Assembly: GCF_009017415.1 (NCBI RefSeq)
Contig: NC_092406.1
Coordinates: 5,022,001-5,086,000 of the forward strand
Direction: 5' to 3'
From: Aspergillus flavus
Lineage: Eukaryota; Ascomycota; Eurotiomycetes; Eurotiales; Aspergillaceae
Length of the DNA: 64,000 nt
Shown: in pieces, positions 11,702 through 22,936 of the stretch
How the letters are laid out: each line of letters begins with the position of its first letter
Numbering within the stretch: position 1 is the stretch's first letter
The notes under the pieces: model-generated
Told to the model about the DNA's origin: nothing
Database searches by the model: none
What the model saw: the letters and a program-made list of their open reading frames with translations, nothing else
Made by a program: the position numbers and the translations under genes

Positions 11702-13373
11702 ATGGGCTCCGTATCCTCCCCTGAAGTCACACTCGACAATGTCGCGGAGATCCTGCAGCGAGATACTCGTGTCAAGTTGGCAGGTGTGGATGTCGATGGG
11801 ATGCTTCGCGGGAAGCTCGTCTCTAAGAAAAAGTTCCTTTCCATCGTGTCAGAAGGGTTTGGATTTTGCTCAGTTATCTTCGGGTGGGACATGCACGATC
11901 AGACATACTTCAAGGAGTTGGCTATCAGTAACAAGGAGAACGGTTATCGGGATATTGTTGCCATTCCAGATCTGAGCAGCTTCCGTCGCATTCCCTGGGA
12001 GAACAACGTCCCTTTTTTCCTCGTTAGTTTCCACGATCCCGATACTCGGGAACCCGTATGTGCATGCCCTCGAGGTCTGGTAAGGACCGCACTCGGCAAG
12101 GCTGAGGCGGCCGGGTATCGGGCGATGGCAGGGGGTGCGTAAACTCGTCGCATCCTCCTTGGAGATATGGACATGCTGACTTCTTCCAGCGGAGTATGAA
12201 TTTTATCAATTTCGTGTACCAGAATCCCATCCATCACCCGAGCGCAGCGCGTCTTCCACGGCGACCTTTTTGAGAGAGAACCCCGTGGAAGCATTACCTT
12301 CCCTGACCGAGGGGATGTTCGGGTACAGTTTGACCCGCCCTATTCATAACCAGGATTATTATTATGGCATTTTCGATGCGTGCGAGCAATTTAAATGCGA
12401 CATCGAAGGATGGCATACAGAAAGTGGGCCCGGTGTGTTCGAAGCTGTGAGTGCTCTACACGGAATTTGCCCGGCCAATGCTGATGGTGTTAGGCGCTAC
12501 AATTTGGAGAAGCCAAGGAGATGGCAGATAAAGCAGGGCTTTTCAAGTAAGTCATTTATGGGATCGATCTAAGCCATATTAACCGCAACACAGGTATGTT
12601 GTTAAATCAATTGGAACCAAGCACGGTATCACACCCACTTTCATGGCCAAACCGCGCCAGGGATTGCCTGGAAATAGTGGCCACATGCATATTTCGCTCG
12701 TTACCAGTGATGGAAAGAACGCTTTTCTGCGCGATACCCCGGACCCATCTCCACCTTACCCCGATGTCGCTTATCTGTCCGACTTGGGTAGATATTTCTT
12801 AGCAGGCGTTCTCACGGGCCTCCCTGATATTATGCCTATGTTTGCGCCGACCGTCAATTCCTACAAACGGCTCGTTGAGAATTTCTGGGCCCCCGTCACA
12901 GTCTCGTGGGGCCTGGAGCATCGGGCGGCCTCTATTCGATTGATTACGCCGCCAACGGGCAGCCCGAAGGCCACCCGATTAGAAGTGCGAGTCCCCGGGG
13001 CAGATGCCAATCCGCATTATGTCTTGGCGGCTATAGTCGCATTGGGATGGCGGGGCGTGGAGAAGAAGCTGGAGATCCCTGTGCCCCCGCTGTCTAAAGG
13101 TGAGGAGATGGGGGGTGGCAGCGACCAGGGGGTGCGTCTGGCCAAGTCCCTCAAGGAAGCGGTCGCCGCGTTTACGCGCAAGGGCAGTGTCGCACGGGAG
13201 GTGCTTGGAGATGCTTTCGTCGACCATTTTGGCGGCACCCGGGAACATGAAGTACGCCTATGGGAAGAGGCCGTCACCGACTGGTATGTTTTTGGTGTTG
13301 CTAGTATCATCTTGCTTTCGTTGTGAACTGACCATACTCTAGGGAGGTGCGGCGATATATTGAAACGGTCTAG
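11702..13373 (+). CDS. Glutamine-synthetase-like protein (GS I / FluG C-terminal type)
   Basis: Five exons, 11702-12134, 12190-12446, 12494-12546, 12594-13283 and 13343-13373, join in phase to 487 residues. The domain order follows class I-type GS and the GS half of FluG: a beta-grasp N-terminal region (KLAGVDVDGMLRGKLVSKKK), then a catalytic domain with the metal-binding EYEFYQFRVPE, then FMAKPRQGLPGNSGHMHISL. After that come the substrate/ATP region WGLEHRAASIRLI and EVRVPGADANPHYVLAAIVA. Such proteins ligate ammonia or an amine to a glutamyl carboxylate, or have diverged to act on other amines. This is not the primary fungal GS (about 360 residues, class II). Its actual substrate and any developmental role are inference only. 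Confidence 0.9.
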
Positions 13374-14700
13374 ATTTTGTCCCGGCAAGCGGATATGACA
13401 TAGAATTGTTAGATACCAATGAATTCGTTTTAGCGTTGTCCGTGCTCTGCAAAGCTGCAAAGTTTCGGGTAGTCCTTTCGGTCAACCAGAGCAGAGTAGA
13501 GGATTTGACTGCCCGTGTCATCCCGATCCTTGGACGAGTTGTCGGGAGAGAACCGGGATCTGGGGTGAACACGATGATTCACAAGCTACAACATCACATG
13601 CTCAGAGGATCACATGCCATTCTCATCCCATTTGGGCGAAGGGACAAATATTCCATGATCTCTAATGGTAGTTGATTAGTATTGTAGGATAGTAGTATCG
13701 CTGAGTATTACTACTTGACAACTGAATTCAGGCCCAATGTAGTCGCATTACACGTCGTGTTGGTAAACCGAACCAAAAGATATAACATTCAACGCCTCGA
13801 CTCTGTAATTAGGTTATCTTATCGTGTAGCGCGACCGCATCGGAATCAATCGGCAGCCTGAGGCAAGACACGCTTTTCGTGGCTGCAGCAAATCATGGTG
13901 ACGTTTCGGGAGGGCCGCGGCTGTGAGTGGAAGATTCGGATGTGCGGGGAGTTTATTATCTTTATCCCTCGGTAGTTCCTGCGACCAGGTCAGGAGCGTG
14001 TGGAAACAGTATCAAACGGTACCGTCGTGGTCATGATCGACTCGACTCGGTAAGAACGGGTGGCCATGGAATTGGCAAATAACGTAAATTCCTGCTCTCT
14101 AGCAGTAGCGAGGCGGATATATGTATAGCATTGTAGTCATCGAGTGTTCTAATATTGATAAAGAGCTTATCGGTATGCGGCGGCCCCCGGATGAGGGGAA
14201 TCTAATCGGTCGTGGGGAGTGTCGGCCGAGAGCGACAGCTAGCTCTGATCGTGTATTGGTATTACCAATAAAATTACCAATTCTCCGCGGCAAAGTCACG
14301 GGATGGAGCTGGAAGCTCCCCAGTTGCATCCCGATCAGGAAATTTCCGCTCATCCTCTCCGATATCGATATGCGATGGTGGCCAGTGACTGGTTCCTGTC
14401 CTATCGCAGGTCCATTCACAATAGATGGACAATTAAGATATTCTGCAGCATGCTGAATTACAATACACTGCGTTACCGTTCAGAATGGCAGCTCTCGCCT
14501 ATCAGGTTGAACCAGAGTTTCCCATCAGCCGCGGTTGTCCATGGTTCTGACGTATTCTCCATTGCTCCAGCCGATTGTACTTATATACCCGTTTGTCGTA
14601 CCTCGCTCGTTGCTTCTTTTTTTCTCTTTGTCTGTTTCCAATTTGTCTTCGTACACTTGTTCGTTAGCTACATACTTCGACAAGAACAAGGATTACAATC
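13374..14700. other. intergenic region upstream of malate synthase
   Basis: About 1.3 kb without a supported gene. The distal part should hold regulatory sites for malate synthase, which in aspergilli responds to acetate (FacB) and glucose repression (CreA); I did not assign individual sites. A pyrimidine-rich stretch precedes the coding region at about 14604-14660. Confidence 0.5.
14582..14587 (+). promoter_or_regulatory. TATA-like box of malate synthase
   Basis: TATATA lies 114 bp upstream of the malate synthase ATG, followed by a CT-rich stretch usual at strongly expressed fungal promoters. Confidence 0.45.
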
Positions 14701-16484
14701 ATGAGCCAAATCGACGTGCAGCTCAAGGATGTCGCCATCCTGGGCGCCATCCCCAATGACGCCCGCAAGATCCTCACCAAGGAAGCTTGTGCCTTCCTGG
14801 CGATCCTGCACCGCACCTTCAACCCGACCCGTAAAGCTCTCCTCCAGCGCCGAATTGATCGCCAGGCCGAGCTCGACAAGGGTCATCTGCTCGACTTCCT
14901 CCCAGAGACCAAGCACATCCGTGAGAATGACGCCTGGAAGGGTGCTCCTCCCGCTCCCGGTCTTGTCGACCGTCGTGTTGAAATTACCGGCCCGACGGAC
15001 CGGAAGATGGTGGTGAATGCGCTGAATGCTGATGTCTGGACCTACATGGCTGATTTTGAGGGTATGTCATTTGCTGGAACACCACTCTGGGAGACATGCT
15101 GACGGTGGATACAGACTCGAGCGCCCCGACCTGGGAAAACATGATCAACGGTCAGGTCAACCTGTATGATGCCATCCGTCGCCAGATCGACTTCAAACAG
15201 GGCAACAAGGAATACAAGCTGCGCACCGACCGCACCCTCCCAACTTTGATCGCTCGTGCCCGTGGCTGGCACCTGGATGAGAAGCACTTCACCGTCAACG
15301 GAGAGCCGATCTCCGGTAGTTTGTTCGACTTCGGTCTCTACTTCTTCCACAACGCCAAGGAACTGGTGGCTCGCGGGTTCGGGCCTTACTTCTATCTTCC
15401 TAAGATGGAGTCCCATCTGGAGGCCAGACTGTGGAACGACGTCTTCAACCTGGCCCAGGATTACATTGGCATGCCTCGCGGAACCATCCGTGGTACTGTC
15501 TTGATCGAGACCATCAGCGCTGCCTTCGAGATGGACGAGATTATCTACGAACTCCGTGAACACAGCTCCGGGCTGAACTGCGGTCGCTGGGACTACATCT
15601 TCTCCTTCATCAAGAAATTCCGCAAGCACCCCAACTTCGTCCTTCCCGATCGTTCGGACGTCACCATGACTGTGCCCTTCATGGATGCCTATGTGAGACT
15701 GTTGATCAAGACCTGCCACCGTCGTGGTGTTCACGCTATGGTAAGCATTCCCAGTAACACACGCCATGCGCGAAATATGCTAACCGAAACAGGGTGGTAT
15801 GGCCGCTCAGATCCCCATCAAGGACAACCAGGCTGCCAACGACAAGGCCATGGAGAGTGTGCGCGCCGACAAGCTGCGTGAGGTTCGTGCTGGTCACGAC
15901 GGTACCTGGGTGGCTCACCCGGCTCTCGCCGCGATCGCCTCCGAGGTATTCAACAAGCACATGCCCACGCCCAACCAGCTCTTCATCCGCCGCGAGGACA
16001 CCCATGTTACCGCCAATGATCTCTTGAACACCAACGTGCCCGGCAAGATCACCGAGGAGGGTATCCGGAAGAACTTGAACATCGGTCTCTCGTACATGGA
16101 AGGCTGGCTCCGTGGAGTCGGATGCATTCCGATCAACTACCTGATGGTACGTTTCTTTTCCATTCTCTACAGAGTATTAAGTAATATCAAGCTAACCCCA
16201 AATAGGAGGACGCTGCCACCGCCGAAGTGTCTCGCAGTCAACTCTGGCAATGGACCTACCACGGCGTCACCACGGCCGAGGGCAAGAAGGTCGACAAGGC
16301 ATATGCTCTGCGTTTGCTCAAGGAGCAGGCCGACAGCCTGGCGGAGAAGGGCCCCAAGGGCAACAAGTACCAGCTGGCAGCCCGCTACTTCGCCGGTCAG
16401 GTGACAGGCGAGGATTATGCGGATTTCTTGACCAGCTTGTTGTACAACGAGATTTCGTCAGCGGGCCAGGTGTCCAAGCTGTAA
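14701..16484 (+). CDS. acuE: Malate synthase, glyoxylate cycle, peroxisomal
   Basis: Four exons, 14701-15061, 15115-15740, 15793-16146 and 16206-16484, give 539 residues, the standard length of fungal malate synthase A. It condenses acetyl-CoA with glyoxylate to malate and is needed for growth on acetate or fatty acids. Recognisable blocks include [99 protein letters not shown] and GTWVAHPAL. These cover the catalytic Arg and Asp and the Mg-binding Glu/Asp. The protein ends in SKL, the type 1 peroxisomal targeting signal. The name acuE follows the Aspergillus nidulans locus for this enzyme. This is the best-supported core metabolic gene in the window. Confidence 0.97.
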
Positions 16485-17056
16485 TTGCGTTATGATTTGT
16501 ATGATTATACCATGGAGCATTTGATATTTTAATTTCCTTTGTTTAGTTCCAAATGAGCATCAGGGTTATGTGCATCAGTGTTGTTCGTCAAGTCGTATCT
16601 GGGTGGACCCTACCAGTATGATGGTCTTTTAGGATCCTAGTTTAGTGCAATAAGATCAACATGAACCATCTGAAAAGGAGCAAGTAGTTGGACCACAAAA
16701 ACTTTAGCTAGCCTATTAGTGACTTTGGTACGAATACTAGTACCTAGCGTAATGTGATCTAAGTGGTCATGTGATGTGTAATTCTTATGTATTTTCTTTT
16801 TCTCTCTCTTTTTTCACTAATGTTTTTGGCTATCAAAGCGAGACAAAGCGTTTTTGGGGCTTTGGAATAAGCGACAACATAAAAAATCACTGGACAATGC
16901 CTGGATGAATTTCTAACTGCAATGGGATTTTGTTTGCCACCTAGCTATCTCTATAGCTTCACGATTATACGTTAACACAGCAGATCCAAGCTATAATCTC
17001 AAGAGAAGTATCAATCATACATACTGCAGAAGTTGTTCTTCAACTGGACAACCCTC
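16485..17056. other. convergent intergenic region
   Basis: 3' flanks of malate synthase and the FAD oxidase. It contains a T/C-rich run near 16793-16815. No gene is seen. Confidence 0.5.
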
Positions 17057-19198
17057 TTAAAAGGCACGGCAGAGCTTCCCATCTTCCTGTTCCGTCCATC
17101 TCTCGCTTCCCACACACTGACGACACCACAGTAGACCCTCTGGGTCGTACTTTTGCTTGATCGATTGAAGTCTAGGATAGTGATCACCGAAAAAAGACCA
17201 CTGCCAATTTGGCTCGTTTGCGTTGGCCTACGTAAGAAATATACTCATCAGCAACAAACGCATACTTGAGTAGGCAGAGATCTTGCATTCTCACCTCATT
17301 GAAGTAAGCACCTGTATCAGGCGCAAGTTGTCGCAATGCATAGCCTTTCTGGTACGTCATATTGTGGACTACCTGGTCAGCCACGGCGGGAGGTAGGGAT
17401 TCGTCCCAGCTTTGAGAAGTGATGATATGGACAACAGAGTCTCGCCAGGCAGGGTTTAGGGCGTTGTCAACAGGCGTCCTGCTACCCGTCATAGTTCCTG
17501 AAATTGATGGAGGCGAGACTCCATCCTATGTGATTTATCATCTTAGCTGAGAGTTTTTAAAAGCAAAGGGGAGTGAGAGAGGGTACTCACGTTCAGAGGA
17601 CCCGGGTGAGAGGTGATTGCCTCTAGGGTCTCTGCAAATAATTCGATATCATCCTTGACTACCTTCCGTGGGATAAACCGAGATGCTCTGACGCTTTGCT
17701 TCGTACCCACGGATTCGGTAGTGGGCATCATCTCGACAAGTTCATACCACGGTAATGTTACAAGTGGCGTGAGACTTGAGGTGGCAGTTGCATTAGAAGC
17801 ATCAAAGAACCTTCGCATCGGCGCAAGAAGGTTCTCCACTGTCCCATTTTGAGCATCATAAATGAGTAGAGCGCCTTGCAGTGTCAAAGATCCTCCACCC
17901 ATCGTATAGTACCCATAAACGCCCGCTTCTTGCAAGAGGTCCAAGTGTGCGTGGGCCCGGGCAACAAATCTGTACCAACTCGACGGATGAGTTCCATTCT
18001 TAGCTGACATTGACAGATTTACGAGGGTCACTGATGGCATGGGGTACGCTTTCAGAGTAACACTAAGTATGACACCAAATGTACCCCCGCCCCCACCGCG
18101 GATGGCCCAAAAGAGATCTCTGTTTTGGCAAGCATTAGCCGTAACCACTTCACCTGTGGGTGTTACGACGACTGCCTCGATGATATTGTCAGCACCCATG
18201 CCGTATTTGCCGGTAGCCAGGCCATGACCACCACCCGTTGCCCATCCCACGACACCAACGTCCTATTCGTTCTTGTCAACTTGGTTTACCTCCCAGGAGC
18301 ACTGAATGTTTATCATACAGCGTTGGTTCCACCCACTGCGATGGCTTTGTGTTTCGACATCGCTTTGAACAGCTCTCCATCTTGCACACCGGCTCCTAGG
18401 GTGGTTGCCATTTGAGTTTCGTTTACCCTTGTTCCAGTCTTGCATGACTGAGGCTGGAAGTTCTCGTGAAATTGGATCTGTTTCAGGTTATGGGTCCAGA
18501 TCCTATGGAAACGTTAAATATATGTATCTATCTCGTGGGAGGAGGGGGGTTCACGCACGACAAGCTTCCATGGCCGGTGCTAAAACCAAGGTCAAGCTAG
18601 CCAACCCTGAGAAAGACAGGAAGTGATGGTATAAAATTATATAGTTAAACTTACTTTCTTTCCGAGCCATGTCCCGTGTTCTTGATATTCAACCGCAGGT
18701 TCCATCTCCTCGCAAACTTCAGCGCAGCTTGCACATGGCCAGGCTCCGTCGCGTTCACTACAAACGGTGGATAATTCCCAATCGAACAACCCTTTTCGCC
18801 TGCGTGGATATTACCTGTGAGGCTAGTGCCATTGGAATATATGGGATTGCAGCTATTATTCGCCCACATGGGGTCATCGATACTGGCCGGATCAGCAGAA
18901 TGGAAAGCGGAGGTTGACCAATTTGCGAGAACAGTAGTGCAAGCCTCGGGATTATAGACGGACTCGGTCCGATAGCATACTGCTCCAAGGGGGACTGTTC
19001 GAATAAGGTGACCCGAGATCGTTTCGTTGAGCGAAGCCCATTCCGAGTCGGCTGGCCAGCATGGGTCGGATGGTGACTGGGTCGCGTGAGTACTTTTATA
19101 CTTGGGAGGTATTTAGGAAGGGTATCCCTTACGCATTTGCAGTCCAGTGCAGTGGTAAGCCGGCTAGCCGCCAGGACCAGGGAGATGAGGCCAAGCAT
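17057..19198 (-). CDS. Secreted FAD-linked oxidoreductase (berberine-bridge-like)
   Basis: Seven exons fit in phase: 19198-19133, 19076-18655, 18579-18559, 18502-18319, 18262-17591, 17525-17295 and 17227-17057, for 588 residues. Exon 1 encodes a signal peptide (MLGLISLVLAASRLTTALDC). The FAD-binding PCMH/oxygen-oxidoreductase domain shows LRLNIKNTGHGS, where the His is the expected covalent FAD attachment site, then NTGHGSLSIWTHNL, and then ATTLGAGVQDGELFKAMSK. Next come VGGTNADVGVVGWATGGGH and NRDLFWAIRGGGGGTFGVI. The C-terminal BBE domain ends in GDHYPRLQSIKQKYDPEGLLWC. Family members oxidise alcohols, amines or sugars with O2 and many act in secondary metabolism. Exon 3 is a 21-nt microexon inside the NTGHGSLS motif. 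A regulator and a broken membrane-protein gene lie downstream at 19.7-21.7 kb. Confidence 0.93.
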
Positions 19199-19700
19199 GA
19201 TGGGTGAGGATGATAAGCCCTGAGTCGGAACGATTCATCCGGGGGGCTTTTTATATTCGAGCATGGATGAGAGACACGTCTGCCTAAGAGAGATCTGCAC
19301 TGCCATGACCTCACATCACGAAACTACTTTCCTGTGGACCCATCTGATTCTCTTTTCTCGTGGAATATCTGAAGATTAGGTTTCGAAAAGGGCCTTACCC
19401 AGAATGGGAATAAGCACGAATACGGATAAGTTCCATATACGGTAACCCCACCATGGAGCTGGAGCCCTAAGAATCTCCTTTCAAAGGTTAACAGCTGCTA
19501 GAGAACGATAGCCTGCGCATCCGCCTGTTCTATGCATACTTCTAGAATTAGGAGTTAATGGCATGTTATACGAACACGATGGCCACAGATTTGTAGCACA
19601 TCAGGACGCAAACTGTCACCACATACCCATATCACGCCGGTGGCCTCTCTCGACCATTCCATGTCTGTTTTTCTTTCCCATTTACCGATTCCTCCTGATT
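19199..19700. other. upstream region of the FAD oxidase
   Basis: About 500 bp between the oxidase start and the RTA1-like relic. A minus-strand TATA-like tract (TTTTTATATTCG on the plus strand, near 19248) lies about 45 bp before the oxidase ATG. Nothing else is seen. Confidence 0.45.
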
Positions 19701-19915
19701 ATGAGCATTGAGCATGGCTATGGACCTGTGGTCAATGGCACGCAAATTGTTTTGTATGAGTATCGGCCTGACAATGCCGCGGGTTTTTTACTTGTCGCTC
19801 TTTTTGGCGCAGTCACCATTGCTCACATCCTCTATAGTCTTATCAGCTTACGCGCATGGCACTTCATCCCTTTGTCTTAGGCGGTATCTCTACGTATGCT
19901 TTTGGAATCCAGGTG
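19701..19915 (+). pseudogene. RTA1-like membrane protein, N-terminal frameshifted fragment
   Basis: The frame from about 19701 encodes GPVVNGTQIVLYEYRPDNAA, then GFLLVALFGAVTIAHIL and LRAWHFIP. This matches the first transmembrane segments of RTA1-like lipid-translocating/7-TM fungal proteins (YxYxPSxxAxxxFxxLFG, then WYFIPF). Directly after FIP the frame hits TAG, but the next frame continues with FVLGGISTYAFGIQ, the expected second helix, so one base appears to be lost near 19870. The similarity ends by about 19915, leaving roughly 70 residues of a normal 280-350. I read it as a relic. Confidence 0.55.
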
Positions 19916-20251
19916 CCCCCAGTCTACCACGAAAGGAGCCATTAGTGCTTAACCTCAACGACATTGTTTTGATCTATCTCTGAAGAATATGAATAGTAGT
20001 AGCAGAGGCTTAATACCAACCACCAAATACAAACATGAAAAACTGTAGATTACATATACTCCGTAACCCTCTTCCGGTAGCGACTATGCCTGAAATGGAA
20101 TCGTGCCGATTGTCTGTTTTAGAATGCGTGGATCCATTCAGTTTCATCGCAACTGTGACTTTTCCACCGAGTGAACCTTCCCAAGCCTTGGTCTTGTTCA
20201 CAACATTCAAACTTTCCAATCCTTTCCCTTCAAATGGTTAGCTTCTAGAAG

Positions 20252-21673
20252 ATGGAGGCGAGGCGGACAAAATGGTCCCGCAGATCTCATCGGAAATCCC
20301 GTAACGGATGTGGAAATTGTAAACGGCGCAAAATCAAAGTAAGTGTACAATGGGGATACGACAATTACCAGATAGATTCCCAAAGACTTACTAATCGTCC
20401 CTAGTGTGATGAAGTCCACCCTGCATGCGGGCAATGCACTAGCCACGATATCAATTGCGACTTCACGGTCCAGCAGATTGCCCCATCCGAAACAGCGTCC
20501 ACAGGCTCAACAGGAACTCCTGTTTCGTGTTCAACACTAGTAGCACGCGCGGCACCCTCACCTTATAGTAGCATTACCTTTATATCATCCTCCAAGACGG
20601 ACTTTAAATTGCCGAAAAGAAGATATCAGCGGCGACCAGCTACCGCTAGGGAGACAGCCAACGCTGACTTGGCGTTGGCTGAGGTCCTTCCTACCCCTAC
20701 TAATTCTCAATTGCAGCTCAATACGACTGATCTAGAGCTACTCCATCATTATTTGTCGGTTACCGTGATAGCCCTAGCCGATGATGACGAGGGACTGCAT
20801 TTACTCCAGGTAGCTCTTCCGCAAGTAGGGTTTCGCTTTCAGTATATCTTACATCTGCTTCTGGCTTTTGCGAGCTACCACATGGCTCGGTCGTCGAGTA
20901 TGAGTGCATCACATGGGCGGTACTTAGAAGGCGACCGTCATTACAACACTGCACTCTCCCAAGTGAGCTCCTTGATAGCTGAACTGAATGAAAGTACATG
21001 TCAGGCGGTGTATGGCAGCTCGGTATTGATATGTTTATGCTCTTTAGCAAAAGGGCCTCGAGATGGGGAATATCTTGCCTTCAGTGATTCCGACCGTGCA
21101 GAATGGCTCACACTACTGCGAGGAATCCGATCTATAACTGAAGTGTCGCGAGACGTGTTCTATGTAGATCCAATCTCCAGCCCTAAGTCGGAAACTAGAG
21201 AGAGATTACTCCAAGACGAACCGCAGTTACGTCACGAAAACACCTGGCCTGAATGGAAAGGGAGGCTCAAGGAGTGTGAGCAATTGATTGAGACGGAACA
21301 TACTGCTGGTGGTGGTATTCAGCATGCCGTCTACGTACACGTTCTCACTTGTCTGACAAACGCCTTCCATCATGTTTACGGAAAGATAGATAACAGCAGG
21401 GGCGAGCGATGTGCCAAAACATTCCAGTGGCTTTATCAACTGCCGGATGAGTTTGTGTTTGATCTTCAACAACGAAAATGGCCTGCCTTGCTTCTGCTAT
21501 CCCACTTCCTCGTTTTGCTGCAACAGTTGAATTCTTACTGGTTTGTAAAGGGTTGGCCTGAACATGTAATGGGCGAAATCTACCGGTCCTTCAATGAGCA
21601 ACAACGGGTCTGGCTGCAGTGGCCGGCCAACCAGATTGGATGGTATCCGCCAAGTGCGGTGGACGATGCTTAG
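20252..21673 (+). CDS. Zn(II)2Cys6 transcription factor
   Basis: Two exons, 20252-20338 and 20405-21673, give 451 residues. The binuclear zinc cluster spans the intron: CGNCKRRKIK then CDEVHPACGQCTSHDINC, spacing C-x2-C-x6-C-x6-C-x2-C-x6-C, preceded by a basic stretch RRTKWSRRSHRKSRNG. The rest is a helical regulatory domain of the Upc2/sterol-uptake-like (Fungal_trans_2) class, with TDLELLHHYLSVT, VGFRFQYILHLLLAFASYH and SSVLICLCSLAKGPR. Nuclear DNA-binding activator or repressor. Its position next to the FAD oxidase suggests, but does not prove, local regulation. The ATG chosen is the one giving the complete cluster. Confidence 0.92.
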
Positions 21674-22936
21674 TATGGGGTCATTATGATTTGTACTATT
21701 GACATCTAAGCCTGATTTGTGTCAATTGTTCAAATCGTTTGCGCCGCTGAACTCGTCGCACCAGTCGGCTGTTCGAACAAGTTCAGCAATTCAAGCAAGA
21801 TAACTCATGTTTTCTTGCCAGTATGAGCTCGGCGCAAGCAAACAATGGAAGAGCGCAAGTTGCAATCAGCCATCGCTCCTGTTGCGGATGAGTGTCAGAA
21901 GGCTAAACGAGCGACAGCGCGTGCGGCTCAGCGCGCTCAAAACCAGGAAGAGGGACAGAAACTCCAGGAAGCGAATAGATCTCGACAGGCCGGATGATCC
22001 GCTACCATGAAGCCCAAGACCAAATCAAACAGGCCGAGGATTTCCAGATGAGAAGCAAAAACACATGAGGATCTTGGAAGGAGTCCGCGAAGCGAAAACT
22101 GACGCGGCGACACTCAACACTGCCATACTAATATGAAGAAAAGAGCGATCGCCAAATATAACCGGCAACAAAGACAGAGATCAATTGTTTCCCTGAAGAA
22201 GATCTCCTGTTGTTCAACAACGGTCTTGGATGCATTGGACACCGGTTGAAGTCATTATGATCCGGCCACAAAGCCACCGCAACCGGGTTGTCACGTGGAA
22301 GTATATTCCGACCACCTTATGAACACTAAACTTACTTCACTCCAGCTAGGTTTTAGTGTCGTATACCATAGAAATTGAATTGAGAGCAATATCTTATATA
22401 CTCTATATTACTCGACTAGTATATAGCCGTTGTTTCCAGGGTCCAATGCAGAAGCAACGCACCAGACCTAATTAGGAGTCAGCACTAGGACGGAATGAGT
22501 AAGGCTGCATCGAATCCGACCCAAAGGAGCAAACTTAATGTCTCCGACGCTTGCGCTGTTTTCCCCGGATTCTCTCTCTTCTTTCACCAAGGCCAATTTC
22601 TATCCCTCTATTTTTCCCTTCTTTCCTTTTTCCAGATACTTGCCAGAAGAAATACTCGACATCTTTGTCTAATGCAGTTACTGATCCCAATCAAACGAAC
22701 CCAGAGGATCGGCCCTCATGGCGTAATCTCCGAGATACCCGCCCTCTGATTGGCCCATCCAGGGTCTGGCCCGTTTGGCGGCAGTGAACAATCATTACTA
22801 TTTCGGGTTCTGCACACTCCATCATATTTCTCCTTTTCGTCCCATGTGCGGAGGTCAAGTACCGACGTTCGGTTAACTCTTGCTTCCTTTTGTTTTCTTA
22901 CACTCGTTTCTCCATGCTTCCTCGCGCCTAAACGCC
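21674..22936. other. intergenic region, possible old coding relic
   Basis: Around 21845-21997 one frame reads as a Lys/Glu/Gln/Ala-rich, coiled-coil-like peptide (KAKRATARAAQRAQ) with no domain match. It might be the tail of a dead transposase or simply chance. From 22560 the sequence is CT-rich, as expected upstream of the beta-glucosidase. Confidence 0.4.

Noticed and set aside
15042..15767. Minus-strand frame (241 codons) opposite malate synthase
   Set aside because: Complement of a strongly biased coding region; no independent evidence.
21807..22010. Charged Lys/Glu/Gln-rich open frames resembling a transposase tail
   Set aside because: Frames shift within 200 bp, there are no terminal repeats and no conserved transposase motif, so I only note it as a possible relic in the intergenic entry.
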